Shown here: one piece after another, positions 1 to 10,786 of the stretch
How positions within the stretch are numbered: the first letter of the stretch is position 1
Layout of the letters: each line of letters opens with the position of its first letter
Source: Gnetum montanum
Taxonomy: Eukaryota; Streptophyta; Gnetopsida; Gnetales; Gnetaceae
Direction: 5' to 3'
Assembly (NCBI GenBank): GCA_015680685.1
Contig: MNCI01007580.1
Span: 855,314 to 919,313 of the forward strand
Length of the DNA: 64,000 bases
The notes under the pieces: generated by a model
Database searches by the model: none
Told to the model about the DNA's origin: nothing
Seen by the model: the letters and a program-made list of their open reading frames with translations, nothing else
Program-made: the position numbers and the translations under genes

Positions 1-204
1 TTTGTTGATGTGAGCGGGCTAAAAGCGTATGAGAGAAAATGTGCTTTCTGATGTGGGACCGCCAACGCTTGGAAGAACGTACCCAGCAAATCAACGGCCT
101 CCATATGATTCGTTGGGGGTAAGCACTAACGTGGCAGCATTAGAGAAATAAAATCCCACTAGAGGTACGCGTACGGACTCTATACCAACTAAATTATGAC
201 ACAG
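1..204 (+). pseudogene. Exon-like segment of a host gene, possibly the same gene as the coiled-coil relic downstream
   Basis: From about base 50 one frame reads as plausible protein (DVGPPTLGRTYPANQ, then SLGVSTNVAALEK) interrupted by two stops. It ends at CAG followed by GTAAAA at 205, a good plant 5' splice site. A pyrimidine-rich tract and AG at about 926-929 could be the matching acceptor, giving an intron of about 720 bases. The phase of this exon does not match the frame used after 930, so either an indel has occurred or the two pieces are unrelated. I do not recognise the protein. Confidence 0.3.
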
Positions 205-929
205 GTAAAATATTGCCACGCTATCTTTGCTGTTTTCATGTTATTTCTCACGTAGTGCTCCCTTTGTCTCTCCTTTTACCAATACCATATTTTAATGTGT
301 TACTTGTATATTTACTGTGCAATACAAAACAAAGTTGATGTAAACGTACCAGACATGCACACATCATAATCGGGGTTGATTTTGAGAGACCATTGTCCTT
401 ATTCCCCTCTTTTTTAGTTGTTACCATGTTTTCTCCATTTTAGGTAATTCACATCTTTTTCTCAACGTATCTATAAAATATATGCAAATTACTCAAGGTT
501 AAATTTTTTCTTTGGTATCTACAAATGTATTTGGGATCAATTCATGTTTTCTTTGATAATTTTTTCACATCCTAAATGCTCATTATCTATAAAGCTTTGG
601 AGTTGGACCTCACTAGTTATATTTTAGCTTATTCATGAATGGAGTTAATTAATTTTTTTTATTCACTCCATTTTCTAACCATTAATTAAAGTAGAAGTAA
701 ACCAAAAGTTATTTTATAGTTTAAATTATTTTTTATGAAATTAGAATTGAAACAAAGCTAACTCACACAAGACTATATATATATATATATATAACCATAT
801 TATTATTCATCATGGCCTTGTGTGACAACATGGGTGAGGTTGCCGTCAACAAACATAAAAAGCAAATCATCAGGTTTGGTTGCATTTGCATATACGTAAA
901 TCTTTTTTTAGTTTTTACATGTTTAGCAG
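205..929. other. AT-rich non-coding stretch, possible intron
   Basis: No coding region is recognisable here. It contains a short (TA)n run near 774-793 and ends with a T-rich tract and TTTAGCAG, which resembles a 3' splice site. It is read as a probable intron of the host relic or plain spacer. Confidence 0.35.
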
Positions 930-1584
930 AGGCCACTTTCCACAAATATAGAGGCTTATCTCTACGAATATGAAATGAAGCAACGACTGGAGGGATTTCC
1001 AAATTCTGTAATGCTTTTAGATTTGGATCAACTTAATAATGCAAGATTTGTTACAGATAAATAATATAGGGAGCAATTATTAGAAAAGCAACAAGACTTC
1101 CGAAAGACGGAGAGTAGATTGTTTGCTTCAAGGTATGAACATTTTACAGCCCCACAGGAATCTGTAGGTTCTACCAACCCTGAACAGAACTCAGCATTTC
1201 TGCCAAAAGTCCCTATCAGACTAACCATGAAGCTGTAAGAGAGTTTGATAAGTATGAAGCTGAAACACGGTTTGATGAATATGAAGCTGGAAGAGGAAGG
1301 TTTCTTGACCACTGCAACTTATCAAGACAGTTGTAGGCTGATTTTGAAGCTGCAGTTACTGCATCCAATGAAGAGCAAGAGCACAGTGGTGTTAAGGATG
1401 TTGAACAAATGAAGGAAGATGATGCTAAGAAATCTGAACAAAAATGGGACTTTCCATAGCCCCTAATTTAGAAGAAGGTTCTGTCTTCTCTACTGTTTGT
1501 AAACGATGTTCAAGATGCTCAGACTTGATGCAGAGAATGGAAGACGTTGATACTGAGCTCATGGCTGCAAGGCTTGCTGCACGG
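930..1584 (+). pseudogene. Host coiled-coil protein relic, upstream part
   Basis: Plus-strand frames here give a charged, Glu/Lys/Gln-rich product: EYEMKQRLEGFPNSVML near 966, EQLLEKQQDFRKTESRLF near 1070, FDKYEAETRFDEYEAGRG near 1241 and MQRMEDVDTELMAARLAAR ending at 1584. In-frame stops and frame changes occur at about 1060, 1237 and 1335, so it is not functional. The segment is cut at 1584 by a solo LTR. When the LTR and one copy of its 5-base duplication are removed, the last frame continues directly into 14522 and beyond, so both parts belong to one gene. The family was not recognised; heptad-like composition suggests a long coiled coil, perhaps cytoskeletal. Confidence 0.6.
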
Positions 1585-2251
1585 TGTTGCGTAAATTTTG
1601 GACACGCCGCCAAACACCTGTGAAAACTCGTTTTAGAAGATTATAGCCTAGGGCGCCTCCCGTATGGGTATGAAACCAGGAATAGGAAAGGGCTATGTGA
1701 CAAAACAATAATAACAATATTTTAAACAAAATATTAAAAGCTTTAAATTTAATAAGAATATTGAAAAGTTAAATAATTTGTGCAATTTAAAAAAGTACAA
1801 TAATTCAAAATAAAATGCAAATAATAATATTGAAAACTGTAAAAGTTATCTACCATCGCGGCGGCTGCTTCTTTGCTTGGAGATGGCAGAGAGAAAAATC
1901 TGTCTTGTTGTTTGAAAGCAAATAAATAAAGAACAAAATGATGTACATACAACCTGTCTCTGCCAGGTTTCTGTTTATAGGCAGAAAGAGGGCGTTGGTC
2001 TCTGCCGTGTGGGAAGAAAAGAAAAAGAAAAGAAAAGAAAATGTGTCTGTTTCCATCTGAGAAAACAGAAAATTGTTGTTCAACAATTGCTACGCGTTTC
2101 ATGCTCCTGTCATGTTCTACCACCTGTCGGTAGAAGAGAGAAGACTACCAAAAACGCCTCCGCTGTCGGTGTTGCCTGCTAGCAGAACAGAAAATGGTTG
2201 CTGCAGACTCTGGCTCCTCCACTTGTTTATGTAAATTGACAGGGTATTTAT
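1585..2251 (-). repeat. Solo LTR of the element-2 family, left part
   Basis: The sequence from TGTTGCGTAAATTTTGG onward matches the LTRs at 17884-19023 and 23422-24774, including the run around 1985-2060 (ggcagaaagagggcgttgg, then AAAGAAAA repeats). There are no internal retroelement sequences of this family next to it, so it is a solo LTR produced by LTR-LTR recombination. It is interrupted after 2251 by element 1 and resumes at 14122. Flanks CACGG (1580-1584) and CAGGG (14517-14521) look like its 5-base target duplication with one mutation. Confidence 0.85.
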
Positions 2252-3395
2252 TGTACTGACCTAAATCGTCGGTGTAAGGCTAGAAGGGAAACAGACACCG
2301 AGAGATCGTGGGCAAGCACAGCCAACCCTGCTTTCGCTTGAGGGCAAGCTGGAAAAGGGACGAAGGCAGAGTGCCTTGAATGGTTTGCACGCAAATCAAC
2401 CAAGGACTTCCCCGAGCGTAAGCTACGGACGCTGGGGTTATCGTAAACAGGATATAACGATACGAAATATAAATAAAGCGTACTGAATTATAAATAAAGC
2501 GTGAATAGAATTATATTGCAAACAAAGCATAAACCAAACTACATAATGTAAATAGGAGGCAATGATGAAACTGTATTATATTGTTTTAAAAAAATGTGCA
2601 TCGGTCAAAGCGTAGTTGCACAAGTGTGAATGGCAAGTCAAACGCCTAGCCCCGGAAAGATATGACACGATGATGCGACGATGTGAGAAGAACTTGGAAG
2701 CCAAAAATCAGATGTGCCGAACTCCTAAGGATTGCAAGTTCTGTCCTCCTTCAGAATTGCCAATCTCTCCAATCTTTGCCTCTTCCAATCTTCTTCTTCT
2801 TCTTCTCTTTTTGCCTCTCTTGCTGCTTTTGCTTTGCTTCTCTTCCTTCCTCCAATTTGTGTGAATTGATGGGGTATTTATAGGGTTGGGCTAGGGTTTT
2901 GGCTAGGGTTTGCTTTGACCAGGTTTAATGTATCTGTGTTGAATAGTTGTACACGAGTTGGATGTGTGTTGGCAATTGCATACTTTGACCAGGTTCAATG
3001 TATTTTACAACTTGTGGGTTATTCTAGCCCATAAAAATACAAATAAATTAGAAAAACAAACCCTTGAGTGATAAAAATTTAAGAAAGCTTAGGAGGATTG
3101 GCTCCAACCCTGACCCGCTTGGAAAATATTACATATTCTTATTATTATTATTAAATATTCAGCCCGATTTTGTATGGGCTTTCATGTTTCATAGCCATCG
3201 TACTAATTCCTGAGCCTTGATTAAACAGTGAAAAAAAATGAGAGAATCGCCGAAGATTAAATCAAGAATGCATCAAGGACGGACGTTGCTAGTGGTGCCT
3301 GCAGCAACGGTGACGGTGGCAGGTAGCGAGACGTGCAGCAGGGGCACAAAAACAATGGCACAGGCTCCAACAGAAACTGCAGTGCAGATGAGTGG
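2252..3395 (-). repeat. Element 1 3' LTR, lacking most of U3
   Basis: Collinear with 11815-12957 with few differences, from TGTACTGACCTAAATC to the sequence before GTGGCTCC at about 3393, where homology stops. The right LTR continues for another 1.16 kb that is absent here. No polypurine tract is visible at the inner edge; a 37-base tandem repeat lies there instead. The simplest reading is a deletion that removed the start of U3 and the polypurine tract. TATAAATA on the minus strand at 2875-2882 is the likely promoter core. Confidence 0.8.
2875..2882 (-). promoter_or_regulatory. TATA box of element 1 3' LTR
   Basis: Minus-strand TATAAATA within CCCTATAAATACCCC. The same core recurs in the other LTR at 12442-12449 and in the related family-2 LTRs at 18599-18606 and 24154-24161. 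Confidence 0.55.
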
Positions 3396-3410
3396 CTCCA
3401 ACATGTCTCT

Positions 3411-3630
3411 GTGGTATCAGTTTTAAGTCATGATCCAAGACTGTTTTGTGGTATTAGTTTGAAGTCATGATCCAGGATTGTTTTGTGGTATCAGTTTCAA
3501 GTCATGATTGAGGACTGTTCTGTGGTATCAGTTTCAAGTCATGATCCAAGACTGTTCTGTGGTATCAGTTTCAAGTCATGATCCAGGACTGTTCTGTGGT
3601 ATCAGTTTTAAGTCATGATCCAGGACTATG
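3411..3630. repeat. Minisatellite, about 37-base unit, about six copies
   Basis: Direct repeats of GTGGTATCAGTTTCAAGTC followed by ATGATCCAGGACTGTTCT. Copies differ by a few substitutions. The array lies between the integrase stop codon and the truncated 3' LTR of element 1, where the 3' untranslated region and polypurine tract would be expected. Confidence 0.9.
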
Positions 3631-3646
3631 ACGTACCTCAAGTTTG

Positions 3647-6275
3647 TCAGACGTAGTACCTCTTCAGGTACAAGTGGTTTGCAGGATTAGCAAACTCGTT
3701 TCCATCAATGTCAGCAAGTTTCAATGCTCCATTGTTGTATGCCTTGGTGACTAAATAAGGCCCTTCCCAGTTGGCTGAGAATTTACTTGGATGTTCTTGG
3801 GCGGCCTTAAGGACTAGATCTCCTTCTTTAATCGAGCGTTTGTTGAGATCGTGCTTGTGCCTTTGTCTCTCCTATTTTTGGTACCATTCAATTTGATCAA
3901 GAGTTCATATATGTTCCTCCTCTACTGTGTCGAGGTCAGCAATGCGTAATTCATTATTTTGACTTTCATCAAGGAGACTGGAGAGAGTTATCCGCAATGA
4001 GGGAACCTGCAATTCTAAAGGTAAAACAGCTTCAGATCCATATACAAGACTATATGGAGTTTTACCTGTGGATGTTCGATGTGTCGTTCTATAAGCCCAT
4101 AATGCGTAGACCAATTGTTCATGCCATCATTTCTTGCTCTGATTCAGCATCTTTTTGAGTACCATGAGGACAGTTTTATTTGTAGCCTCCGCTTGACCAT
4201 TACTCTGTAGGTAGTAAGGTGATGAAAATGCATGTTTAATGCCTAGACTTTCACAAAAACTTTTGGTATCTGCGTTGCTGAATTGTGGCCCATTATCGGT
4301 AACGATGGTCATTGGAACACCAAAACGGGTTATAATATTTTCCATTATAAAGGTGCAAATGTGTTTTGACGTGGTCTTCCTAAGAGGAATAGCTTCCACC
4401 CATTTTGTGAAATATTCAGTTGCAGTGATAATGAAGCTATGGCCTGCTGAAGATGATGGCGTTATTGGTCCAATTAAGTCTAAACCCCATTTTTGGAATG
4501 ACCATGTGATTTGTGCGGTATGCAGTTTGTTAGGTGGGACATGTATCAGATTACTATGCTTTTGGCATATGTCACATGTTCTAACCTTGGAGATGCAATC
4601 GTATTCCATGTGTGGCCAGTAATAGCCTAAGCGCCTAATCTTTGTTGCCATTACTTTAGGTGCTATGTGTCCTCCACAAAGTCCTTCATGGATTTGTTCT
4701 ACAATTGTTTGACCATCAGTGCTACTAACACATGTTAGCAAAATACCTTCATATGATTTACGACACAAGGTGTCACCTATTAATGTGTATTGGCGAGAGC
4801 GTTTTCGTATGGCGTCCTTTTGAGCATGTGTCAAGTGTTGTGGAGGTTCGCCTTTTAGAAGATACTCTTTTACGTCATCATACCATTCTATTGCGTGTGT
4901 TGTACTAATAGATGCTATAGGTACTTCATTTAGAGTGTTAATTATAGGTTCGGCACAACTGGTTATAGAACTAGGCAATGCATGAAACATTTCAGGTGTC
5001 ATGTTTAAGGCTAGTGTGGCAAGTGCATCAGCAATGGTATTTTTGCTTCTAGGGACATGTTGTATATCCACCTCTACTAGTTGTCTCACTAGATGTTTAG
5101 TCAAATCACAATACGGTTGCAAATGGAGAGCTTTGCATGTGTAGGCTTCAGTGACTTGATTAATAACTAATTGCGAATCACCTCGAACTACAAGGCGTGA
5201 GATTCCCGAAGTTAGCGCTTTTTGAAGTCCTCTAAGAAGACCTTCGTATTCTGCTATGTTATTGGTGCAAGGAAAGTTTAAGCGATAAGCAGAAGGTTGG
5301 ATTTCCCCAGAGGGGTATATTAAAATAGCTGCGGCACTTCCTCCACGAGAGGTTGAGGCCCCATCAAAGTAGAGAATTGCCTCATAATTATCAGGTACAG
5401 TGTCTATACTGTTAACATTTTCATCTGGGAATTCGGGGTTTATTGTTGTTTGATCATGTGTTGGTGAGACAGTTAATTGCGTGGCTATTGCTTGACCTTT
5501 TGTGGAAGATTGAGCGACATAGTGTAAATCAAATTCTGCAATCATCGCTTTCCACCTAGCTAACCTACTTGACTCATAGATGTTATTAGTGATGGCACGG
5601 AGAACATTATCTTTGCAAATGATGTAAACTTGATTACGGAAGAGATAATGTCGCCATTTCTTCAAAGAGAAGACAAGGGCAAGGCATGATTTTTCTACAT
5701 CGTTGTATCGTTGTTCATGGGCTATTAAAGCATGGCTTAGATAGTATACAGGGATCTCGGCCCCATCTTGACGTTTTTGACAAAGCATGGATGCGATGGA
5801 CGAACTAGAAGTTGCAAGATAGATGTAGAAAGGTTTGTCACTTTGTGGAGGATAAACAGTTGGTAGTTGGGCCAACTCTTTTTTTATGTTCTCAAATGCT
5901 TCTTGGCATTGTTGAGTCCATTGGAAATGTACATTCTTTCGTAATAGATGTTGCATGGGACTCAACTTATCCGTCAACCTTTCGATAAAGCGTCTAATGA
6001 ATTGTAGCCTACCTTGGAGGCCACGTAGTTCGATAAGGTTTCTTGGTGGTTGCATATCGGTTATTGCTTTAACCTTATCAAGGTCTACCTGTATCCCTGT
6101 TTCAGAAACTAGGAAACCAAGCATTTTGCCTATTTTAACAGCAAAGACACACTTTTTTGGATTGAGCCTAAGGTCATATGTGAGACAATGTTTAAGCACT
6201 AAATCTAGATCTTTTGCATGTTGTTTAGTTGTTTTAGACTTGACCGCTATATCATCAACATAATCATTGAGCAAA
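3647..6275 (-). pseudogene. Element 1 pol: RT palm end, RNase H, archaeal-type RNase H, integrase
   Basis: One minus-strand frame runs from the N gap to a stop at 3647, broken by a few in-frame stops (4125-4127 TGA, then two near 3890 and 3865). In order: the RT catalytic YVDD just after the gap; an RT-linked RNase H in which the first catalytic Asp is missing (YLATSSSS, about 5820); a second RNase H with DGAST, AEYEG, GDSQLV and ADALA (about 5375-5000); the integrase zinc module H..H..CDICQKH (about 4670-4560); the integrase core with GLDLIG, TDNGPQ and NGQAEATNK as the D, D, E triad (4480-4190); and a C-terminal part ending ANHLYLKRYYV. It would copy and integrate the element. It is inactive because of the stops. 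Confidence 0.9.
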
Positions 6276-6416
6276 NNNNNNNNNNNNNNNNNNNNNNNNN
6301 NNNNNNNNNNNNNNNNNNNNNNNNNNNNNNNNNNNNNNNNNNNNNNNNNNNNNNNNNNNNNNNNNNNNNNNNNNNNNNNNNNNNNNNNNNNNNNNNNNNN
6401 NNNNNNNNNNNNNNNN
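6276..6416. other. Assembly gap (141 N)
   Basis: Unknown bases inside the RT domain. The sequence missing between the GHALLS motif (about 6464) and YVDD (about 6262) in a typical gypsy RT is of similar size, so little else need be hidden here. A single N also stands at 6463. Confidence 0.95.
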
Positions 6417-6462
6417 GTCATGGCCAACCACAACATCCTCTCAAAATTGTCTCTCAATGGAC
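6417..6462. other. 46-base inverted duplicate of 7089-7134 next to the gap
   Basis: Bases 6417-6462 are the exact reverse complement of 7089-7134, which holds the start of the RT reading frame. The piece sits between the N run and a lone N, in the middle of the RT domain, where no normal gypsy sequence would place it. It is probably an assembly error from a misoriented read end. Any protein that appears to start here on the minus strand (MRDNFERML) is an artefact. Confidence 0.85.
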
Positions 6463-6463
6463 N

Positions 6464-7131
6464 GATAATAATGCATGCCCTGCAGTCATGTCAATAAGTT
6501 GATCAATATTGGGCAGGGGAAAGTCATCTTTTATAGTGGCTATGTTGAGGTCACAAAAATCAATACATATGCGTATATTACCATTCTTCTTGGGGACTAC
6601 AACAATGTTTGACACCCAATCGGAATAGTCAACGGCTCGAATGAAACCGGCTTGGTAAAGCTTTGTGATCTCAGCGCGGACTGCTAATGCGACTTTGGCT
6701 CTAACCTTTCGTGCTTTTCATTTTACTGGTTTGATTTTTTCATCAAGGATAATGTTATGTTGGATGATCAGGGGGTCTAGTCCTGGCATGTCTGTATATG
6801 ACCATGCAAACGTTTTTACATTGTCTTTTAAGACCTGAGTGATGTCACCTACGAGTTGCGAATCTAGTAAGGCACTTAATTTCAAGGTCTTGGCTTCGTC
6901 ATTAACTGTGGTAATGGGGATCTCAATCAGAGGATCTTCAGTGATATTGTTAGCTTCTAGGTCTAGAGTCTTGGCTACGTTTTTAGGCTAGTCTGACATT
7001 TCTTGAGTGGAGGCTATCAAATTGGTATAGGTGGATGGACTTAGATCCAAAGATTCTGGGCAAATTGCTCTTTCTATATCTCCGTATAGTCCATTGAGAG
7101 ACAATTTTGAGAGGATGTTGTGGTTGGCCAT
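6464..7131 (-). pseudogene. Element 1 RT, N-terminal half
   Basis: Starts at a minus-strand ATG at 7131 (MANHNILSKLSLNG). A linker follows (DMPGLDPLIIQHNI) and then the RT fingers: AEITKLYQAGFI, DWVSNIVVVPKKNG, RICIDFCDLN and FPLPNIDQLIDMTAGH. Two in-frame stops are visible (after QEMSD and after IKPVK). It joins the downstream pol segment across the gap. The motifs and their order are those of gypsy RT. Confidence 0.85.
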
Positions 7132-7529
7132 GACACTCACTCCTACCAATTAAAACAGGAGCGAAATAAGAGACACTCCCTTAGAGAGTTACAAATTGTA
7201 AATGAATATAGGATAACTGGTTTGGTGGAATGTATAAAGACTGATGTAATGGCCTGAATTTTAATTATGGTATAAAATGGTTGCATTGTTGTCTTTATGT
7301 TTCATGTAAATATTTTTGTCATTTTTCATGTTTTTTTATTGTTTTTCTTTATTTTCTAGAGTATATGTATGCAACTAAATGTAACATAAATTTCTAAAGT
7401 GTAAAGCAAGATGTAAGGTAAATACTTAGAAAAGAAAGCAACGACCATGCAAGAATCTAAATCGTAAGTTGTAACTTGTAAGCGAAAATTCAATGTAAGA
7501 TGACGGGAGTTTGTAAATCTGTAATTTGT
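7132..7529. other. Spacer between minisatellite and RT frame
   Basis: AT-rich sequence within element 1 with no recognisable coding motif. It includes T-rich runs near 7310-7370. Confidence 0.5.
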
Positions 7530-7975
7530 TGGCTCTAGTTTAAAGCCATTTCGGGCTTGGTACATCAGTTTAAAGTCTTGATGGATTGTTGCATCTGTTG
7601 TTAAAAAAAGGATTACTAATTTTATGCCATGGTGGGACAAAGATAATAACGTTTTCAAGAAGTTTTAAATGGAATTGGCCATTTCTGACCGTGGCTAGTT
7701 TAATGTCATTGCGGATGTGTTGTAGTTTAGCGTCATTTTGGACAATTCGTAGTTTAATGTCATTTCGGACAGTTCGTAGTTTAACGTCATTTCAGACAGT
7801 TCATAGTTTAACGTCATTTCGGACAGTTCATAGTTTAACGTCATTTCTGACAGTTCGTAGTTTAATGTCATTTCGGACAGTTCGTAGTTTAACGTCATTT
7901 CGGACAATTTGTAGTTTAACGTCATTTCAGATAGTTTGTAGTTTAACGTCATTTCGGACAGTTCATGTTATTTGT
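7530..7975. repeat. Minisatellite, 27-base unit, about nine or ten copies with degenerate flanking units
   Basis: Direct repeats of AGTTTAACGTCATTTCGG followed by ACAGTTCGT from about 7695 to 7970, with longer degenerate units (AGTTTAAAGTC) at about 7535-7600. Because 27 is a multiple of three, the minus strand reads as a nonapeptide repeat MTLNYELSE in the same frame as the protease segment, after its stop codon at 7977. It sits between protease and RT. The unit shares the pattern AGTTT-A-GTCAT-GGAC-GTTC with the 37-base array at 3411-3630. Confidence 0.9.
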
Positions 7976-7976
7976 T

Positions 7977-9260
7977 CTAGTTGTTGAGTTGCTTCTTGAT
8001 CCTTTGTAGCTTAACATGTGGAGCAGAGTGTATAGGTATGATCTTATATTCACCTTCCTCTTCATCGGTGATGTCAAAGGGTAGTTCTGACCAAGAAACA
8101 TCAGCAAGAATGGCTCTTATGTCTATGTCTTCTTGTGTTTTTTTAGTGCTAGTTGGATTGTGAGTTAACGTTGGGTTCATGTTCTGATATATGTTCATGG
8201 TTTCCTGTTTAGGCTTAATGAACTCAATTTCTAACCCTTGACCTACCTCAAGGTATGAGGAAGTGATCGATGGTGTTGTATCCCCATGTATGATGATCTC
8301 ACCACCCTCGTAAGGTAGATGTATCTCCTGATGGATTGGTGAAGATACAGCTTTAAGTTGAGCTAGCCAAGGATGTTCTAGGATCATATTAAACCCTGGC
8401 ATTTCATCAACCACTATGAATTCAGCTGATGTAGGGAATTGGTCTCTAGCTATGAAATCTAAGATAACCATGCCTTTTACTCCCACACGAGAACCACTGA
8501 AGGATCTCAAGAAAGAGGTTGTTGTGGATTATATTTGTTCGGTGAGTCCCAATTTTTCGATGATGGAAAAAGGTATTACATTTGTTGCTGCACCATCATC
8601 GACATGCATCCTATGTATTTTGAAATGATCAACCTGTATTGTTATGAACATAGGGGCCATGGTGATTTCCCTTGTTTTCTCATCTAGCTTAATGTCCTTA
8701 ACGTGGAACTCTAAGGATGTGGTCTTCAATTCTTGAAGTTGTGGGGATAATACTGCATAAATGGATGGTTCATCTGCAGGAAGATCCTCACTAATAGGAA
8801 TTGAAGTTAGCATCCGTACGAGAGCCTCTCGATGTACTGGTGAAGTCATTACTAGGTCATACAAACTTAAAGAAGTATCCTTTTGTTTTAAGGCTTGTGT
8901 GACCTGGGTCAATGCATTTGCTAGGTCCTTACCATTTGAGACATTCTTATCCGTAGAGATTTGGTCCATTTGACCTAACATTCGTATTTCTCATGGAGGG
9001 GTTTTTATGTTAGTAGCTGAGAATGTTGGGTTTGGGATATGACTTGTACTAGGCTCATTAACGAATGAACTCATGGGAACGGTGCTTAGCGATGTAAGCT
9101 TTGGCAGTCCTAATTTGTGTCCATGGTTCTCTCTCTCCATGCGCTTTCTTTTTTCTATTTCTAAGCGCTCTCTTATTAGCCTATCGGCAAGACGTTCTCG
9201 CGTAGGTCGTCGAGAAGTGAAGGTGGGTTGTGTGCCAGGGTGTTTTGGCACCCAGACCAC
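7977..9260 (-). pseudogene. Element 1 retropepsin region
   Basis: Minus-strand frame from about 9260 to a stop at 7977, with stops near 8988 and 8520. An upstream part rich in Arg/Lys/Glu (RERLADRLIRERLEIEKR) precedes the protease. The active-site segment is MHVDDGAATNVIPFSIIEKLG (about 8600-8540); the usual D-T/S-G-A has Asp in the second place, a variant common in Tat-like elements. The flap and C-terminal part follow (FIVVDEMPGFNMILEHPWL, about 8430-8360). The tail is acidic and ends KKQLNN. The enzyme would process Gag-Pol. Neighbouring gag lies in another frame, so a frameshift lies near 9200-9260. Confidence 0.8.
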
Positions 9261-10786
9261 AAAGGGAATGGGTTGGTTTTCAGACGGTATGTTTGTTGTG
9301 GTGGCAACCGAAGGAGGTATGCAGATGATGAATGGTTTTGATGGTGTGGGGGACTGCGTGTGGTAAAAGGGGTCTGAGGAGATGTTGGGGTAGGTGTGTT
9401 TTTTGAAGGCTTCCGAATCATAAAAGGTCTTTGCGGAACTTCTTGTCTGTTTTCTATATGGATAGTATTAATCACATATGGGGCATCATTGGTTTTGGTA
9501 TTGAGAGGATCCTTGTAGATCCCCATGGATTAGTTTTGAGGCCTTATCGGGTTTGTCTCATCGAACACTACTTCGCCCCCATCTATCATGTGTTGTATGT
9601 CTTGTTTCAACGCAAAGCAGTAATCAGTCCCATGACCACACCATTGATGATATTCACAAAACCTATCCAACCTAAAGCCTTTTGGAATGGGAGGTTCATT
9701 GGCTGTTGCTAAGGCTAGATTTTTGGCCAATTCACAAAAGCGAGCATATCTTTGTGAGGCCGCAGGAGACATTTGTTTGTGTTGAATTAGCCGAGCCTTT
9801 AGAAGTTGATCAAGTAGTTGTGAAGGCTTCATGGGCAATGGTGTGTATTGAGTAGGGTCTTTTCTTTCGAAGGTACGTGCATGACCTGTGTTGTTGTTTC
9901 TATTTGAGGAACTTTCAGGTGTATGAGTGGGTGTTGTTCTTTCATAGTTGTTTGGGATAGTGGGTTGTTTTCCCTCAGCCACTACTGCTACCATTGTTTT
10001 GGATTTATCTTTCCTTATGTGTTGGCTTCTAAAGGCTGAGTAGGCTGGGTCATTACTTGTTTGTGCCGCTTCTTCTATGTCTTTGATTTGTACGAATGCT
10101 TGGCTCAATGTGCGGGCTTTCAGGTAGTAAAGTTTTGACTTAATAAAGTCATTCACCGTTGATTTGAGGATAGTGAGTAAATATGTTTCGGGGATAGGTT
10201 TGTGAAGTTCGTTTAAGGTTGCACTCCACCTTTGGATAAATTTCTGTGTTGGCTCTAACGGTGCTTATTTAACTTGAATCAAGCTATCTAACATGGCTTC
10301 AGGTTTCAAATTGTACTTGAAACGGGTGACAAATTGATGCAACAAACTCTCTAAAGAAGATATGGAGCTTCGAGGTAAAGATCGGTACCAGTCTAAGGCT
10401 TTTCCAGTTAAGGACATTGCAAACACTCTCAAAATTACATGAGGCCATACTTGAAGTAAAAGGCTTTCAGTTCTAAATGTCACTAGGTGGGCATTTGGGT
10501 CCCCTTCTCCATTGTACTTGGTCAGTTGAGGTAATGAGACTCCTTTTGGTAAGGTCAAGGGTGGAACTAAGGGGTCAATTGGATCATCTTGATAGAAATC
10601 TAGTACCTTAACTTCCTCATTGTTGAATGTTTTAAGGCGTTTTAGTTCTTTTGCCAACAAGTGCATCATTTTTTGTGTATCTGCCCATTCTTGGGCGGTA
10701 GGTAAATCAATGGATTGAGTTGATTGTGGATGATAATGGTTTAATTGTTGCATTGTTTGTGGAAAAGCAGGTTGTTGGGTTAACAT
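9176..10786 (-). pseudogene. Element 1 gag: capsid domain and zinc knuckle
   Basis: One minus-strand frame broken by two stops (10264 and about 9529). It carries the retrotransposon gag core: YNGEGDPNAHLVTFRTE, then LTGKALDWYRSLPRSSI (about 10540-10350) and a helical tail ending at about 10000. A zinc knuckle follows: CEYHQWCGHGTDYCFALKQDI (about 9655-9590), the C-H-G-H-C arrangement of plant gypsy Gag. Downstream the frame is proline-rich. Gag would form the cytoplasmic particle that packages element RNA. Confidence 0.85.

Noticed and set aside
1749-2123. Minus-strand frame of 124 codons
   Set aside because: Lies within the solo LTR, Phe/Leu-rich from A/G tracts, no homology to a known domain.
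2616-2864. Conserved open frame of about 82 codons on the plus strand in both element 1 LTRs (also 12183-12431), ending in a Leu-rich stretch like a membrane segment
   Set aside because: It is antisense to the element, lacks an ATG at the reported start (TTG), and its conservation follows from LTR identity.
3393-3402. CTCCAACA at 3395-3402 as the true inner end of the 3' LTR of element 1
   Set aside because: It ends in CA, but no polypurine tract lies next to it and the right LTR has no matching end; the outer boundary at 14121 with its duplication fits better.
4239-4622. Plus-strand frame of 127 codons
   Set aside because: Antisense shadow of the integrase core of element 1.
4127-6457. A single intact-looking 776-codon polyprotein with its own start
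   Set aside because: The N terminus comes from the inverted 46-base duplicate and the gap; the real RT frame starts at 7131.
7586-7987. Plus-strand frame of 133 codons with repeated SLTSFRTV
   Set aside because: Antisense reading of the 27-base minisatellite.
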